Origin: CAZJAD01 sp964543855
Lineage (GTDB): Bacteria > Electryoneota > RPQS01 > DYHQ01
DNA: 38,651 nt
Reading direction: 5' to 3'
Assembly (NCBI GenBank): GCA_964543855.1
Contig: CAZJAD010000013.1
Span: 1 to 38,651 of the forward strand
A program made the translations under genes and the position numbers. Numbering within the stretch: the first letter of the stretch is position 1; each line of letters begins with the position of its first letter. The notes under the pieces were generated by a model. That model searched no databases, had not been told where the DNA came from, and saw nothing but the letters and a program-made list of their open reading frames with translations. Positions 8,201-23,200 of the stretch are shown here, one piece after another.

Positions 8201-11200
8201 GTCAAAGTGCTGGCTGTCGGCCGGCGACACGACCGTGATCACGGGGCCGAGAGCATCCATCGCGTAGGTATGGTCGCTCTCGTTATAGCCGGTCGCGGTC
8301 GTATCATAGAGGTAGTTGCGGGCCGTGACATGGACACGGATTGCCTCATCACCCGGCTGGAATGGATAAGCCAGAGCGAATTGCACATGCACCGTGTCCT
8401 GACCAGCCGGGTCAATGACCGTCGGCCCACTGATCAGTTCATCCGAAGGCAGGATGTAGACGCTGTAGTCGATACCGTTAATCGCCAGCGGGACACCACC
8501 GGTCGCCGTCACCGTGAAGTCGAACTCATTGATGCCTTCAGGATCGAACCAGTCACCGCACTCCTCGGGTTCGCCAAAGGCGATGGCCGGACCGGAGACA
8601 CGGATGAAGTAGGTCCAACTGAACGGATACGGAGCGGTGTTGCCGCAGACAGAGTCTCCAGCGACGACGGACACACGGTGCTCACCGGGTGCGTAGAACG
8701 CATCCAGAGCCGGGTCATCCGTTCCACCGAAGAGGAAGAAGGCGTCATCGTTGCCGTCTTGGATAATCGTGAAGTTCCACGGATTGTCCTCGTAAGCATC
8801 GTCCGCCGTGAACTCTTCACCGTCAATGAACAGATGGAAGAAGTCGAGGTTTACGCCTGATGCACCGGATCCACAGATCGGTTCATCGTTGACCGTACCC
8901 TGGATCGTCGGACGCTCACCATAAAGGAGCGTATCAGGCACGAAGTCGATCCAGTCTTCGTCAATGCGATCGACCCACTCTTCGTAGTAAGGATCCCACC
9001 AGAGGTCGTTGTCATTGTTGATGCAATCACGCGGATCCTCGTTGGCGATGCCGTCGCCGTCGTTGTCATATGGAGCGCCGACTGGCGAGACAGGCACGAC
9101 GATTGGCGGCTCGAGGTCCACAATGTACAGGAAGGTGTTCTCCTGGTTCTCGAGCGAGAGCGTATTCTCAGCGTGCCAGGTAACCGCCAGTTCATTGACA
9201 TCATTGCAAAGCAGCATGAGCTGATCCAGATCGTCGATTGCCAAGACGAAACGCGCCTGCCACCCGTTCTCCACTTCCGTGAAGGTCATCACATCGGAGT
9301 AGTAACGGAAGATACCGCTATCAGGGTTCTGCGCATTCCATACATCGACCCACACCGAATCAAACAGGATGCAAGCCTCAGGATCGGTGATGGTGGCGAT
9401 CATTTCGGTATTATGGCAGATGTAGCGACCCCAGGTGAAGACATCCGGTCCGCTCACGTCCACATAGAACGGCGTCACCGGAGTCTGGACCTCGTGGCCG
9501 ACACCATCATATACACGGAACTGGATGGTATGCGGGCCTTCCTGCATCGCGCAGTGCCAAGGACTGTGTTCGCAAGCAATCTCGTCAAGGTTGAAGTAAA
9601 TCTTGAAGATGCCTGAAGCGTCGGTGTCATAGTCATAAAGGAACACATCACCTTGCCAACCAAAGTCAACCACTTCACCGTCATGGAAGATGCGGATGTC
9701 GTCGAGCCAGACATCAATCCATTCTAACGGTGGGAAGCCATCGCCGTCACGCAGCACCACCCAGTATGCCGGGTTATCGCCGGCCGTCGGGCCGCGTTCC
9801 GGTGTGAAGTAGCAGGAATCGGGATAATACCAGTTGCTCGGATAATACGCATCCGTGAAGTATGGTCCGTCAATCGTGAAGCCAACCTCGCGGATCATGA
9901 CGGCAAAGGTGGTGAACCAGCAGTTGCCTTCCTGAATCGTACTGTCAATGCGAACCTGGAAGTTCACGAACCAATCTTCTCCGTCCTGAATCACCTCAGA
10001 GTACTCGATACCGCATTCCGTCCACACGCCGCCAACTTCATCCCACCATGCGGGAACGATTTGATCCGGCGTTACGCCCTCCGGCATTCCGTAGAAGCGG
10101 AGCGTGACCTGTGAAGGAACGAGGTCGAATTCATCGATGTCACCNNNNNNNNNNNNNNNNNNNNNNNNNNNNNNNNNNNNNNNNNNNNNNNNNNNNNNNN
10201 NNNNNNNNNNNNNNNNNNNNNNNNNNNNNNNNNNNNNNNNNNNNGGATCAAGCTGTCCTGCGTAGTGAGTCGGGTCTCCCTCAACCGGGTTGACACAGAC
10301 GAGCTCGTGGTCAGTGAAGCAAACCTCGCTGTGGTCTTCGAGCACGCTGAAGACCCACGGCACCTCGCCTGCCATCACCGGCACCTGGACCCAATCATAG
10401 GCCCAGACGACCGGCTCCGCGGACTCGCTGACATCGTCGAATGCGAAGACCGGCGGTTCGGGATCGTCGTTGGCCGACTCATCGGTTGCGATAGCGCGGA
10501 AGATAGCGCCCGCTGGGATGTTGTCGAACTCAAGCTGGATGCCCCAGATATGGATCTGGTAGCAAGCCAGACAGAACAACTCACCCGTCTGATCTTCGCC
10601 CAAAGCGACCCAGGTCTCGCCTTCATCGGTCGAGTACTGGAAGCGGACATAGGCCGTTGTATTCTCGTCACAATCGTCGGTCACCGCCCAGATTGCATCC
10701 GGACAAGCATAGTCGTCGTCGCGGTCGTAGCCGACGATGTACGCGCGCTGATACAGCGCGTCAATGATATTGATGGTTATCGTCGTCGTGGCGCAGTTAC
10801 CGGCGTAATCCGTCGCGATTGCCTGGAGTTCATAAGTTCCAAAGTCAAGACCACCGGTATTCCAAGTGACCATCCACGTCGGTGGTACCGACCCTGGAGG
10901 CGGACAGCCGAGATACAGCCAGTTCGCGTCGCCTTCAGCACGGTAGTAGACACAGACAGACACGATTCCGGAGTCGCCTTCGAGCCACGAATTGCCGCCT
11001 TCACCAAAGACATCGTACGCGGTGACGGCGATGTCGACGACTTCACCCTTCGGGATCTCCATGTTGTTCGGTGTCACATCACCATTGATATTGGTGATAT
11101 TCACGACCGGATCGCAGTTATCCATGCGAACGGAATCCGCGAAGATGACATAGGTGCGGTTCGGGGTGGGCACAGACAGATCCCATGTAACCGCGCGGAG

Positions 11201-14200
11201 GCTGATGAGGTTACAGTCTTCGTTGAAGGCCTCCCACTGATACGCCCACTTGCCGGTCCCTTCATCCCAAATGGCGCGACCGATCGGGGTGTAGAGCGCG
11301 TCAAGGTCAGGATCTGCCGTCCGCTTCCACTCGAACCAGACGGTGTCAATCCTGTCATCGGATGGCGGCGTCAGGAACTGAACCCACAGATCATCCGGAA
11401 TCAACAGATCTCCAACCAAGACCTGCCCGGCGATCTCTTCGTAGATCGCGGCAAGATCTTCCGATGTCGGGGCATTATAGTACTGTCCGCCGGTTTCATC
11501 GGCGATCTGCTGCAAGACTTCCTCGTTGATTCCTTCACCCAGTCCAATCGTATATACCACCGCATTGGCAGTATTGGCCAATGCGATCGCGTCATCGACA
11601 CTGACGGAGTCGCCCGAACTCTCGCCATCGGTCAGTGCCAGGATCACTCTGCGGTTCGTTTCTGTCTGGATCAGCTGCGCCATTCTGTAGATTGCGTCGT
11701 ACAGATTGGTGCCGCTTCCGCAACACGGCTCATCAATGGCGTCATCCAGCAGGCCAAAGTCACCTGTGAAGTCCTGCATGACGTGCACTTCGTCGTCGAA
11801 CTTGATGACCGCACCCCGATCACCCTGCTGCATGTTGTCGACGAACAAGTGAGCTGCCGCTTCGACATCCTCAAGGTAGTCATCCATCGAGCCGGAGTAA
11901 TCCAGCACGAGTCCGACCGAGGCATTTATTCCAGAGACCTCACCACAAGCACCACCCATCAAACCATGAGACGGAGGATTGTGATCGCCAACACTCAGGA
12001 CCAAGCTGTGATCAATCACGATATCGCGGTAGTCGTAACCGATGGTCACAAGCTCACCGCCAAGATCAGCCGATCCAATGGCACCAACCTCCGCCGCACC
12101 CTCTGCCAGAAGCGTCACATCCCACGGGCAAAGCGCGTTGGTTGCCACTGTGTCACCGATCGTGACCGGCACAGTGCAGATGGTCGTCGTGTCTTCGCCA
12201 CGAATCCAGACGAAGCGGACATAATCGAGGTTGGGCTCGAAGTGCGCCACAAGGATGACATCCGTGCCATTCACATGCGGAATGGTCGTCGCATCCTGAC
12301 CGCCGATGGTGAAGAGCACGATGCGAGCATCGGTGTCTGTGATTTCCGCCGACCAGTCAACAATGTAGTGGCCCTGGCCGTCGGTCATGTCGGTCAAGTA
12401 GACAAGGTCTGTGGCTACCGCCGCGAATTCGTAGGTCCATCCCACGACCGCCGTGGTCGGTACCGTCCAGTGGAAGGTATACGGCCAAGCGGTCTCGGTG
12501 CCGATAAGCGTCCAGTTCGTTGGATCACCACCGGCTTCGCGGACATAGAGTGCAACCTGCCTCAGACCGAAGTTGTCGTTCGCCGTGACATAGAAGATTG
12601 CCTCGGTGCCGCGCTCAAGCGTCTGCACCTGGACACCTTCCTGAATAACATAGTCGATGACTGCATTCGGCCGCTCATTGTCGATGCAGACCGTGCGCGG
12701 ATGCTGCGGCGGCACGCCGGCAGCCGGATCACCGTCCATGTTGCCCACATCGTCCTCGGCGAAGGCACCGACGACATAGGTGCCATTCAAGAGTTCTGTA
12801 TTCCAGTAGCCTTCGACCGGCTGGAACGGCGGCAGCAGGCTATCGCCCACCACGCGCTCAATTTCCGTAAACGGACCGGTCTGGCCAAATTCACGTGTTC
12901 CAAAGGTGACCGCAAGAACATCCGGATCAGCCACGATCGCCGACATGTTCACATCGCCGGTCAGGAAGATGACCGAAGAATCAGGCGTCTGGTCGGGCCA
13001 GAGCGTCAGATCGTACGCCACCGGCGGTATGTGGTCAACAACCCGGAAGCGCTTGACGAAACCGCGGGCAATCAGGTCTGCCCACTTCTCCTCGAAGGTG
13101 ATGCCAGCGCCGTAGTCGAGGAACCGCTCCCAAGACATGACATTGCCCAAGCGATCGTTCGCAAGGACAGCGACATCATACCAGACTCCAGGCTGCGGAT
13201 ACGGACAGGCGCCAATGGAGCCATCCCAGAAGTTCACGGTATCCACGGAGAACGGTGCCGTGGAGTCGTCACCGATGAAGCACCAGGAGGAATCGCCGAG
13301 CGGATAGTCTGTCGCCCGCTTCATCCACCAAGTGGCGCCATAGATATCCCAAGGCGTCATCGGATCAGGGCAAGCACCGATCGTGAAGATGCTGAACCTC
13401 TCGGCACTGTCCGGAATCTGATCCTCGGGATCCCAGTTCTCGCAGTAAACGGTATCCACATCATAATCGGAGAGCCAGACGAAGACACGAGCCATCGGCG
13501 GCGTTGCGTCAATGTGCACCGTGTAGATGACCGGCTCCGTCTCGATGTTGGCGCAGAGGTCCTCACCCCAGGTCCGCACATAGACATCGCCGTCCATGCC
13601 GGAGATATCCCAGAGCATTGACCAGAGAATTGGATGGTCGGTGTCACACCACCATGGCAGCGGAGGATCCATGCACTCGCAATCCGGCGGATTCTCACCA
13701 ACAAAGTCCGTTCCGATCTCCTCCCAGTTCACGCCGTCGAAGCTCCACTCGAAGACCACACGCTCGAGCGATCCGTCGCCGACCTGGCTGAACGCATGCA
13801 GATACACATCCACATCGTCACCACCAATGATGCTGATGGAATGCGTCTGCTGATTGATGATCCAATCCGTGCACGGATCATCTTCCTCGCCGACACCCCA
13901 GAGCTGCGTGACCGGCGGCTCGCTGTCGCGAACGATGGCCACATCGTACCGGCCCGCGTTGAAGGCCTGGTAGGCATACCACGGATCGTCCAGATCGAAG
14001 TCGGTCTCATTGCCCCAGCGATCTTCCGCTACGACAACCACATGGAGCGTATCGGCGCAATGGAAGTTGTCATCATACCAGATGACGAAATGCGCATTGC
14101 ATGGACTCGGCACGGAGTCGACGCGCACCCACACCTGGTCATAGGTATCCTGATCATTCGGGTAACCGTGCGGCTTGGCCCACATTGCGACCTGGTTGCC

Positions 14201-17200
14201 AACCTGAATCGAGTCGTTCGGAGTCAATGCGTCGTGCCAATCGACCCAGAAGTAAGTCGGATCGTGCTGGCCAGACCACATCTCGACCTCGAAGGTATCG
14301 ACAGCATATTCGCCCTCGGTCGCCACATCGTTGACCTCGGCAATCCAGCCGGACGGGTCGTCCGAATCCACATAGACCCAGAACTCGTCGATCGTCGTGC
14401 CTTCCTGTTGCGTGCAGGCGTCGTCGTAGGCGATCACCCAGACGCGGTAATATCCACTACTGGCACTGGACCATTCGAGATCGTAGACTGCGCCGCGCGA
14501 GGTCCACGATGGACTCCAAGTCACGTAATCAACCATGTTGCTGTCATAACCCTGCCGCTGTACCCACAGTTCGACTCTCTCGATGTACTGCTGGTAATCC
14601 GGCAGCGTGCCGTAGATGTGCACATCATCCCAGAAGCCGATTTCGGTCATGCCGTCAAGGACGCGATCCGTGAAGGTGATGACCTCCTGACTCACGCAAT
14701 CCCAGGCCTCATACCGCATGCTATCCAGCGTCGCCCATTCTGGTGGCGAATTCTCGCGGAGGATGAACTGGCCGTTGCAGGTGCGGAGGTTGTTCAAACC
14801 GGTGTCGTAGGCGTAGAGCGTCAGGGCGACAACCAAGCAGTCATTCGTGGTTGGCACGGTTGCCCAGGTGAATTCCGCCCATTGATCCTGATAGAAGGTG
14901 TCGGCCTGAATTGTCATATAATAAGGATAACCGACATACATCCACACACTGTCAAGATCGGAGAAGGTGTGGACACCGTCGAACGACAAAGTCAGCTCGC
15001 TGATGCCCCACAACAGGTGCACCGTTTCGCCGCCGTTGGCCACGAGATTCGTGCAGTCGTCCGTGCGAGTGAGCTCGCCACAGACCGGCAGCACGCAGTC
15101 AACGGTGAGGGCGTCTGTCGTGAGCGTCCAGTCACCGTAGCCACAGGTGACCTCAACACGACGCATCCCTTCGTTGCCCGCACAATCGCGCGTGTAGATA
15201 TCAAAGTAGTAGCGCCCGGAGCCGTCCGCGTCTTCCTCGAACATATCACAGATATCGCCCTCGAAGTCGAAGGTCCACGTGTCCGCACTCTCGCGATCGA
15301 AGTACCCAAGCATGGATATACTCGGGCTGCTTTCGACCGTCGTCACCTTCAGCCAAGCGGCCTCCACGTTCGGCTCGCCCGAAACCGGGTCGGGATCATA
15401 GAGAGCGGTCAGCAGGGCTCCAGTGTTGATAATCGTACAGCCCTCGTACAGGATATCGTAGTGGGCCGTCGGAATATCATCTTCAGCCTGGACGATAGCC
15501 GTCTCATCGACCCACAGCGTCCAGACATCGGAGGTATCGTTGCCGTTGTAATCCTCCACGATCACGCGCAGGTCAAAGCCCTGCTCGCCGATGTCGTCCG
15601 GCCGCGGCTGGAAGTAGACGCATTCGGTCGTGTCGCCAAGGAGACCCCAGTTAATCGGGTCGTAAATGGTCTCGATGTTGCGCCACTCGCTTGTCTGGTA
15701 CGTGTCCTCGCCCAGCCAGTCGCGTGTGCGATACTGGAAAGTCAACGACGCAAGCCCAGTATCAATCGTGGTTGGGGCGAAGATGGCCTGAACACAATAT
15801 GGAGGATTCGGCTGGATGTAATAGATGTCAGACTCCGTGCAAGAGTTTGCCGTGTCGGTCGAGCTGTGAACCATGTAGACCTCGACGCGAGCCGCCGGCG
15901 TGATGTCATTCAGCCGGATTGTGATCTGGCAGATGACATTGTCGCACGAATCGCTATTTCCGACCGTGTCCTCGGCGATCACACGGAGCTGATACCAGTT
16001 CTCCGGATCCGGATGGCCGGGCAATGCGAAGAGGCTGTCCAGATCCCATGTAAAGTAGAGGTATTCACCGATATGGCGCACGATCGAGGTTAGGCCACTG
16101 CCCATCGTCGGCTGCATATCTGTCCACGCTGATGGCGGATAGAGCGTGCGATACTGGAAGCGGCCAAGAATCGTCTGGTCGAATGGCGCCGACATGTCGG
16201 TCGCCACGATGTCGACCTGGTGGTCTTCCGGAATGTTGATCGTCTCGTTATCCGGTGGCGAAATGCCTTCGACTTCGGTGATACAGGCCTGCGGTTCGGA
16301 CACATCGAGCCAGAGGCTCTCGGCCGGCGTCGCAAAGGTGTTGCCGCACTGGTCAACGATAATCGACCGCGTCCAAATGCGGACATTCTCCTCGCCGACG
16401 CCGTCGCCAGCCTGCACATCCGATGTCTCGTCAATCAGACCGTCGCCGTCGTTGTCGATATTGTCCGTTAGCGGATTGACCGCGACCCACCAGCCGGGCC
16501 AGGCTTCCGTCCAACCACTGTCCTGATCGGAGTAAACCGTGAAGACATTCACCCAACCATCATCGGAGCCATACTCAGCCGAATCGGTGTAGCTGCGCTG
16601 GTAAATGACCTTGCAGATATCTTCGACCGGCAGGTTGTAGTAGCCACCGATGGCCTGGATGTCCGTCACGAAGTAGACCGTGTCAGCTTCGTTACAGACA
16701 CAAGGATCACCTTCACCGCTGCGTCCTACTTCGCACCCGGGGATCCGCAGGCCTGCCGCCAGACGCGTCACATCGAATTCGATGTCGTGCGTACCTTCGG
16801 CAGGCTCGTTGTCCACAAAAAAGACATGAATGCTGTCGCCTGGTGCCGGGTCCTCGATGACATGATAGCCTTCATCATCGTGCCAGGCAACCGTTGTCCA
16901 GAAGTTGTAGCTGCGATTCTCGAGCACCCGCGTGTCGAAACTGAGTGCCCAATCCCAGACTTCGACACGAGCCGTGTCACTGCCATCGCAGTTCGTGAAC
17001 ATGGTGCGTGGGTCATTGACATGACGGTCGATGCCGTTGGCATCGGGTTGGTTGTTGTCGTTAGCATCGATAATGAAGTAGTACTGGTACCCGGTCGGAT
17101 TGTACGGCAAGTAGTTCCAATCAGTCCAAAGGCCGTTCGGCTGCCGTTCCATATCATAGGTTCCGCGGATACTGCCATCGGAATTGAGCACGCGCAACCA

Positions 17201-20200
17201 GATATCCGGGAAGAGGTCGCGTTCCGGATACCACTGGTAGCCGTTGGCGACGTACCAACCGGCCATGCCGGGCACCTCAGCCTCATTCAATTCGAACATG
17301 TAATAGGCATAGCCGTCTTCGGTATCGTAGCCCAGCAGCGTATCGCCATTGTCTCCCTCTGTCCAGAAGAAGACCGTGTCAATCTCACCGTCAAAGAACG
17401 GATTCGTAACATTCTCGGCTCCGAACAGAATCTGACCGTGGACGCAGGTGTGTCCATAATCGGGCTGGCGGATGACGACCTGAGGCTCGTTCACATTCAC
17501 CACACGGACCCACAGGTCGATCCGGGTGTCATCATCGGCCGTCGTCAGCGTATCATCCATATTACGGTCGCCTTCCATTTCACCGTCTGTGCCCGTGGCA
17601 ATGAAGGCGAAATGGTAGGTGCCAGGTGTATAGGTGTTGTCCAGAAGGAGAGCAATCTCGTAGCGATTGTTCGTGTCGTCGTCCGGCGGATACTGGTCAT
17701 ACTCCCGGGCCATGGCCAAATCGTCGAACCAAACCTGACTGGCGTCGTCCGGACACTCATAGTCCAGGAACTCTTCCCTATCAAGATCCCAGAGCCGAAT
17801 GTTGTGAACCCCAAACGGCAGGCCGCTGCAGGTGCTCACCGCACTCTCGTCGCAATAGAAGATGACGAAAGCTTCCGGATCGCCACCGCCCGGTTCGACA
17901 TTGCGGTTATAAAGCACTTCAATCGTGTCAGGGATGGTATCCTGCCACGGGATGGCCTGCAGGACTCGCACACGGTTCTCGGGATCGTCCGGATCATTCT
18001 GCACATAGCTGGCGTGGGTGATCGGGGCATGCGGCGCCTCGTTGTCGATCTCGACTTCAACCATGCAACTGTCGAAGTTGCCGACATCGTCAGTCACGAT
18101 GACCCAGACATGGCCGGTGCCAGCCTTGTAACCCTCCATCGTACGGAAGACCGTATTGTTCCACCACACGTTGTCTCTATCGTAGTAGCAACAGGGGTGG
18201 TCCTCGTCGTGTGCAGCAGTCGAATCACGGTGCCAGCCGTACGGATCGAGCCAGCAACCAGCGCCGCGAACATCATACATGCCGCCGTCACTGAGCGGGC
18301 CACCGACATAGGACCAGAACCAGTGAGTCTGCCAAAACTCTCCGACGGTCCCCCAACTCCGCTGCAACTCACGATTGGCCACGAAGCTTCTGTTGAGATA
18401 AACCTCAAGCGGCGTGTACGTATCGCAATCGCCATTTGATGCGGAGAGGAGATCGCCCTCGTCCGGCTCGGAAACCCGGCAAATCGGCGGCTGACAATCC
18501 CAGGTAATCATGAACTCGCTGATGTTCGGGAGCAGCGGAGATGGATTCCCTGTCCAATCCGTGATGTAAGCCGCGAAGTTCAGGTCAACACTCGTGTATC
18601 CGTGCGCGGCCGCGTCGTTCTCAATCCAGGTGCGGATATCGGACCAGATGACATAGAGGCTATCCCAAGCATTGATCAACGGGATAGGACCTAAATCCGG
18701 GGCACTCGGATTGAGCGTGATGTCGTTCGGGATGTACATGGTGTCCGACCAGCCAGTCCAAGTTACCTGCGAGCTGGCGTCATAGGCACCCACACGCCAG
18801 AAGACAAAGTGCATGAGCCACTCGTCGCCGGGCAGCGTGTCGTACTTGGCCACGAACAGCACCGTATCCAGCGCGTACGGATCGACGCAGCCGAACCGGT
18901 CATCGGGATAGATGCCGTCGCCAAACACGGGCAGGTCGTTATCGAAGTCGGAGTGGTTGTACGCCCACATGTAGACGCCGGTCGGCAACTGGTCATAGAT
19001 CATGAGGCTGTTCGAGCAGAGCTCCGCATCGCGGTCAAGGTTACAGTCGCGATTGCGGTCTCCCTCCCAGTTCGGATCGCCCCAATCCGGCGCGTCAGCA
19101 CAGTGAGCCCGGAAGCGAATGCTGTCGAGCGGGCTGTTGCCGAAGTCGCTGAATATCACATAGCACCAGTAAGTCGAATCACCGTGCATCCAGGTCTCTG
19201 GGACATAGTCACGCGACACACCGTTCCAAGGCGAGGTCCCCACGGTGACATCCGCGCCATAGAGCGGGTCATAATCTGTAACAGTGGCGAGATCTTCCCA
19301 GACACCATACCGAGTCAGCACCTGGAACTGAACCCAACTGATCCGGCCGGGATCCATGAAGTCTTCAGCGGTTGCCATCAATACGAAGACACTATCTTCA
19401 CGGGTTGCCGTGGTCGTATCCCCCGTAGCACCGTCAATGATCCAGCAATCCGTAATGAATGGCGGAGAGTTGTCCACAAAGACACGCGACCAGTGCGGAT
19501 TCGGATCGGAGTTCCCGGAGCTATCCCAGGCTCGCGCATAGAGCCAGTAGTAGCCCGTCAAGAGATGTCGCGTATCCCATGTATAAACGCTGAATTTGGT
19601 CACCCAATTCGGAATAACTGTATCCGGCTCGGTATCCGAACCAATGAAGATGTGCTGACCCGTCCCCGGTACAGTCAGGGAGTCGACATACCAGAATTCG
19701 ACAGAGTCCACATCATAGTAGTACGGCACGTTTGCCAGAATCGGCACAAAGCCCGAGGAGCAGTGCAGGTCGGTCACCCACATATCCTCATCCGGCCAAG
19801 TGATGGACGCAATCGGATTGACCGTGTCTTCCTCGACCCAGAAGGTGACAACCGGTGTGTTGATCGGATCGTTGTTGCCACAGACGTCAAAGGTCCAGAA
19901 GCGCATATTATACTGGTGAGCCAGCCATCCTTCAATGCTCAAGCGCACGTGGAAGCTGTCATCCGGTGCCCGGTAGGTGGATGTATCCCCACCCAGAGAA
20001 TCCGGCATTCCGGTCCGGATGGTCACCCAGCCCAGAGCCGGGTCGTCATTGCCGGGCGTGTAAGTGCCGGGCGCCTCGTAGTACTTGTATTGGAACATAC
20101 CGTGGGACAGGTCAAACCACCGGCCCAACGGGTTGAAGGTGAAGGTATCACCGGGTATCGGGTCATAGGTGCCGCCAACGGAATCGTACGCGGTCACAAT

Positions 20201-23200
20201 AAGGCTTTCCGTGACCTGCGAGTTGAACACCATCCCCTGCTCAGGATAAACGATGTAAGCCAGAGGCGCGATATCATCGACGACATCGACCGGGATATAG
20301 CGTTCGCACATGGTGCCGAAGCCGTCCCAAGCCTGAACTCGCACGAAGTACCGGTTGATGCAACGTCCAAGCGTATCGACCGGCGGCATGCCGAGCGTGT
20401 CCTCGGAAGTCCACGGCAGATTCATGACCGACCAGTAGCACGCCCACATATAGGTCGTATCCGTTGCAGAATTCGGCACACTCAAAATATTCGCCTGAAT
20501 CCAGAACGGATAAGCATCGAGCACGCCATCACGATTGGCATCCCAGCAATAGTCGAAGACGACGCTGTCAACTCCGTCAAGCGAGTCGTTGACGAGCGCC
20601 TTGATTTCGACATAATCCCAGGAAGCATAGAGGGTGTCTTCGTGATCGGCCTGGCCCGACTGAGTGACATAGATCGAGTCAATCGACGGACAGGTGCGGT
20701 CGAGGATGAACTGATATTCGAACTCGCACTCATTCCCCACCCTGTCGAGAGGATGGATCACGAGCGTGTACAGGCCGTCTGGCATGGACTCCATGGCCGT
20801 TCCCGTCGTGTCCACCAACATCGCCAACGGCACGTCGTCAAGGTCGGCAAAGTACCGCATGACGAAATGAGGCACGGGAACACCGTTCGGATCGAGGAAC
20901 TGGATGCCCGTTGCCCGGCCGTCATTCCAGTTCGTGCTGTCTGGCACGGTACTCGTATCGGTGTCCACACCGGAACCCGGCATCGGTGGCAGGCTGTTGA
21001 AGATGTTCCCATCCGACAGCACCACGAAGAGGGAGTCGAAGTGCCGATAGACAAAGAGACTATCGATGAGGTCATAGTCCGTCATATCCACCATGCCCAT
21101 CTGATCGACGCCATTGTAGCGAACCGGCACGATGACCCCGTTGGTATCATACAGAGCCAGAGACTGACCCATCGGGCAGGATTCATCTTCCCAGAAGAGC
21201 AGTGCAAGGGAATCGCCATGATCCGAGTTCGTAAGAGTATCCCGGTGCCCGTAGATGTCGCTGATAAAGAGCTCAACCTCGTACTGGCCCTCACTGAAGT
21301 TGTCCTGGAACCACAGGTAGTTAATCCACACGCCGCCTGAATTCATCGAGTCGACATGCGCCACCTGCGGGTAGTTATTGATGCGGAGGTCAGCCGTGTA
21401 GAAGTCGACGCCTTCACCGAGCTCATCGACCAGCCCATCGGCATCGTTGTCAATAAGGTCGTGCTGGAGAACGGTATCTTCGACGAAGATGAAGAAGCGT
21501 GTCGTGTTGGCATACCAGCGCCAGTGCGGCTCCGAAACCCACCAAACCTTATACAGGTTTATGGATGTGTCGGCGCTGAGCTTCTGGTTGTTCCACACAT
21601 CCATGCTGTCTTCGATCAGCACCATGCCCGGATTCGGCTGGTTGTAGTTCTGAATCGTGAAGACAACCGTGCTATCCAGGTCATCGCAGAAGAGTGTGGT
21701 CCATGCGCTGTCAGCGTCACCGGTGCTGTTGCCCATTGTGTCGGTGAGCTGCAGAGCGAAGTAGTACTTGTCGGACAGAATGCTGATATCGAAGTACGGT
21801 GCACCACCCGGACTGTAAAGAGGCACGTGGAAGACGAGACTGTCGCGGTGCATGCCGTCAATATTGTAGAAAATCGTATCCGGATTTGCCAGTATATCCG
21901 GACCACCGTTCATGAATGTACGGCCCGGATAGTTCGTCGGTGTACCGAGGTTGATGAAGGTCTGCGCGAAGCTCAGGAGCGTGTCTCCAGGCCAGTTATC
22001 CACGACGACGAAGGCCCACAGGATGCTGTCGGAGTCGAGGTTGTAGATACCCCGACGCAGCACCAGCACGCTGTCAATGTGGTTGTGGTCGGGATCGCCG
22101 GGGAAGCCGGTCTCCCAGGTGTAATCGCCACGCACCGACGAATGGACATATTCCGGCGGCCGGTCATCCGTCGTGACTTCCTTCGTCACCGGATAAGCTG
22201 GATTCGACAAGCAATCCTGGATGTACGCCGTCACGCAACCATTCAAGTTGTCGTAGTCAACCAGGTTGCAGGTGTCGTCGTAAATCGGGTACCCTATCCA
22301 CCGCAGGCAAACCGTGTCGCCGCCGTTATAAGTGACGGTGAAGCTGTCGGTGTTCCAGGTCCACAGATCGCGCAGGGCATTGGGGCCGGCGCAGAAGGTG
22401 ATGTACGGTCCGTCCGGTGGATCTTCGAGCGCAAGGTCAAAGCCCGGCGTATTGCCGTAACCCGGCCAGCAGACAGTATCGACCGCGCAAATATCCACAT
22501 AAACCGGGAAGTTCGGGCTGACCCAGGTGGTTTCGTTCGGACTTGTCGTGGAGTTGTACACACGCATATCATAGATGTACGGCCGCGTCGTATCCACCCA
22601 CGCCGAACCATACTCGATATCCATGTAGTAGCCATGGCTGCCACCCGAGCCGGTCTGGCGGATGCCCTTCACCGGCACGATCACCTCATCGCCGCAGCCC
22701 AAGGCTTCGGCGGAGAGACCGACCCACTTGGCGACCAGACGCGTGCGCATTTGTCCGTCGACGACGAGATCCCAGAAGGCCTGGCTATGATTCGGATCGT
22801 TGGCGTCACCGTAAACCGGCCAGCCGCCATACCACCCTTGCCAATCGGTCCAGCCGTAGAGGGTCGGGTTCAAACCGGCGAGGTCCGCCTGCATGCTGTC
22901 GATGCGAAGCGTGTCCTCGTACCCATTGAACATGGTATCCATCCAGGCCCAGACCTCGATGTGGCCGGTATCCAGCGGCATCGAAGAGATGAAGCCCAGA
23001 GTTGTATCACAGCGGTTCGTGATCACCCAGATAGAATCAATGTCCGGAACAGTCGAATCGCCGCCGCTGATTTCAAAAACATTATAATGAGTTCCAACAT
23101 TGCAAGCGGAGTCAGTTACAGAGACCCACAAGGTATCGAAGAGCCCTTCGCCTCCTTCGTCAAGGCCGATCGGATCATTCCACAGGTACTGGCCACGATT

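Noticed and set aside
5510..8600. CRISPR-like or tandem DNA repeat array in the C-terminal region of the giant gene
   Set aside because: The repeats are diverged coding modules of over 600 bases, in frame, with no short spacers.
10265..13621. Plus-strand open frame of 1,118 codons, with six more of 447-843 codons in the same frame up to 27331
   Set aside because: All lie exactly codon-on-codon opposite the giant gene and are explained by its avoidance of TTA, CTA and TCA. They have no domains, and the minus strand shows signal peptide, vWA and Ig-like modules.
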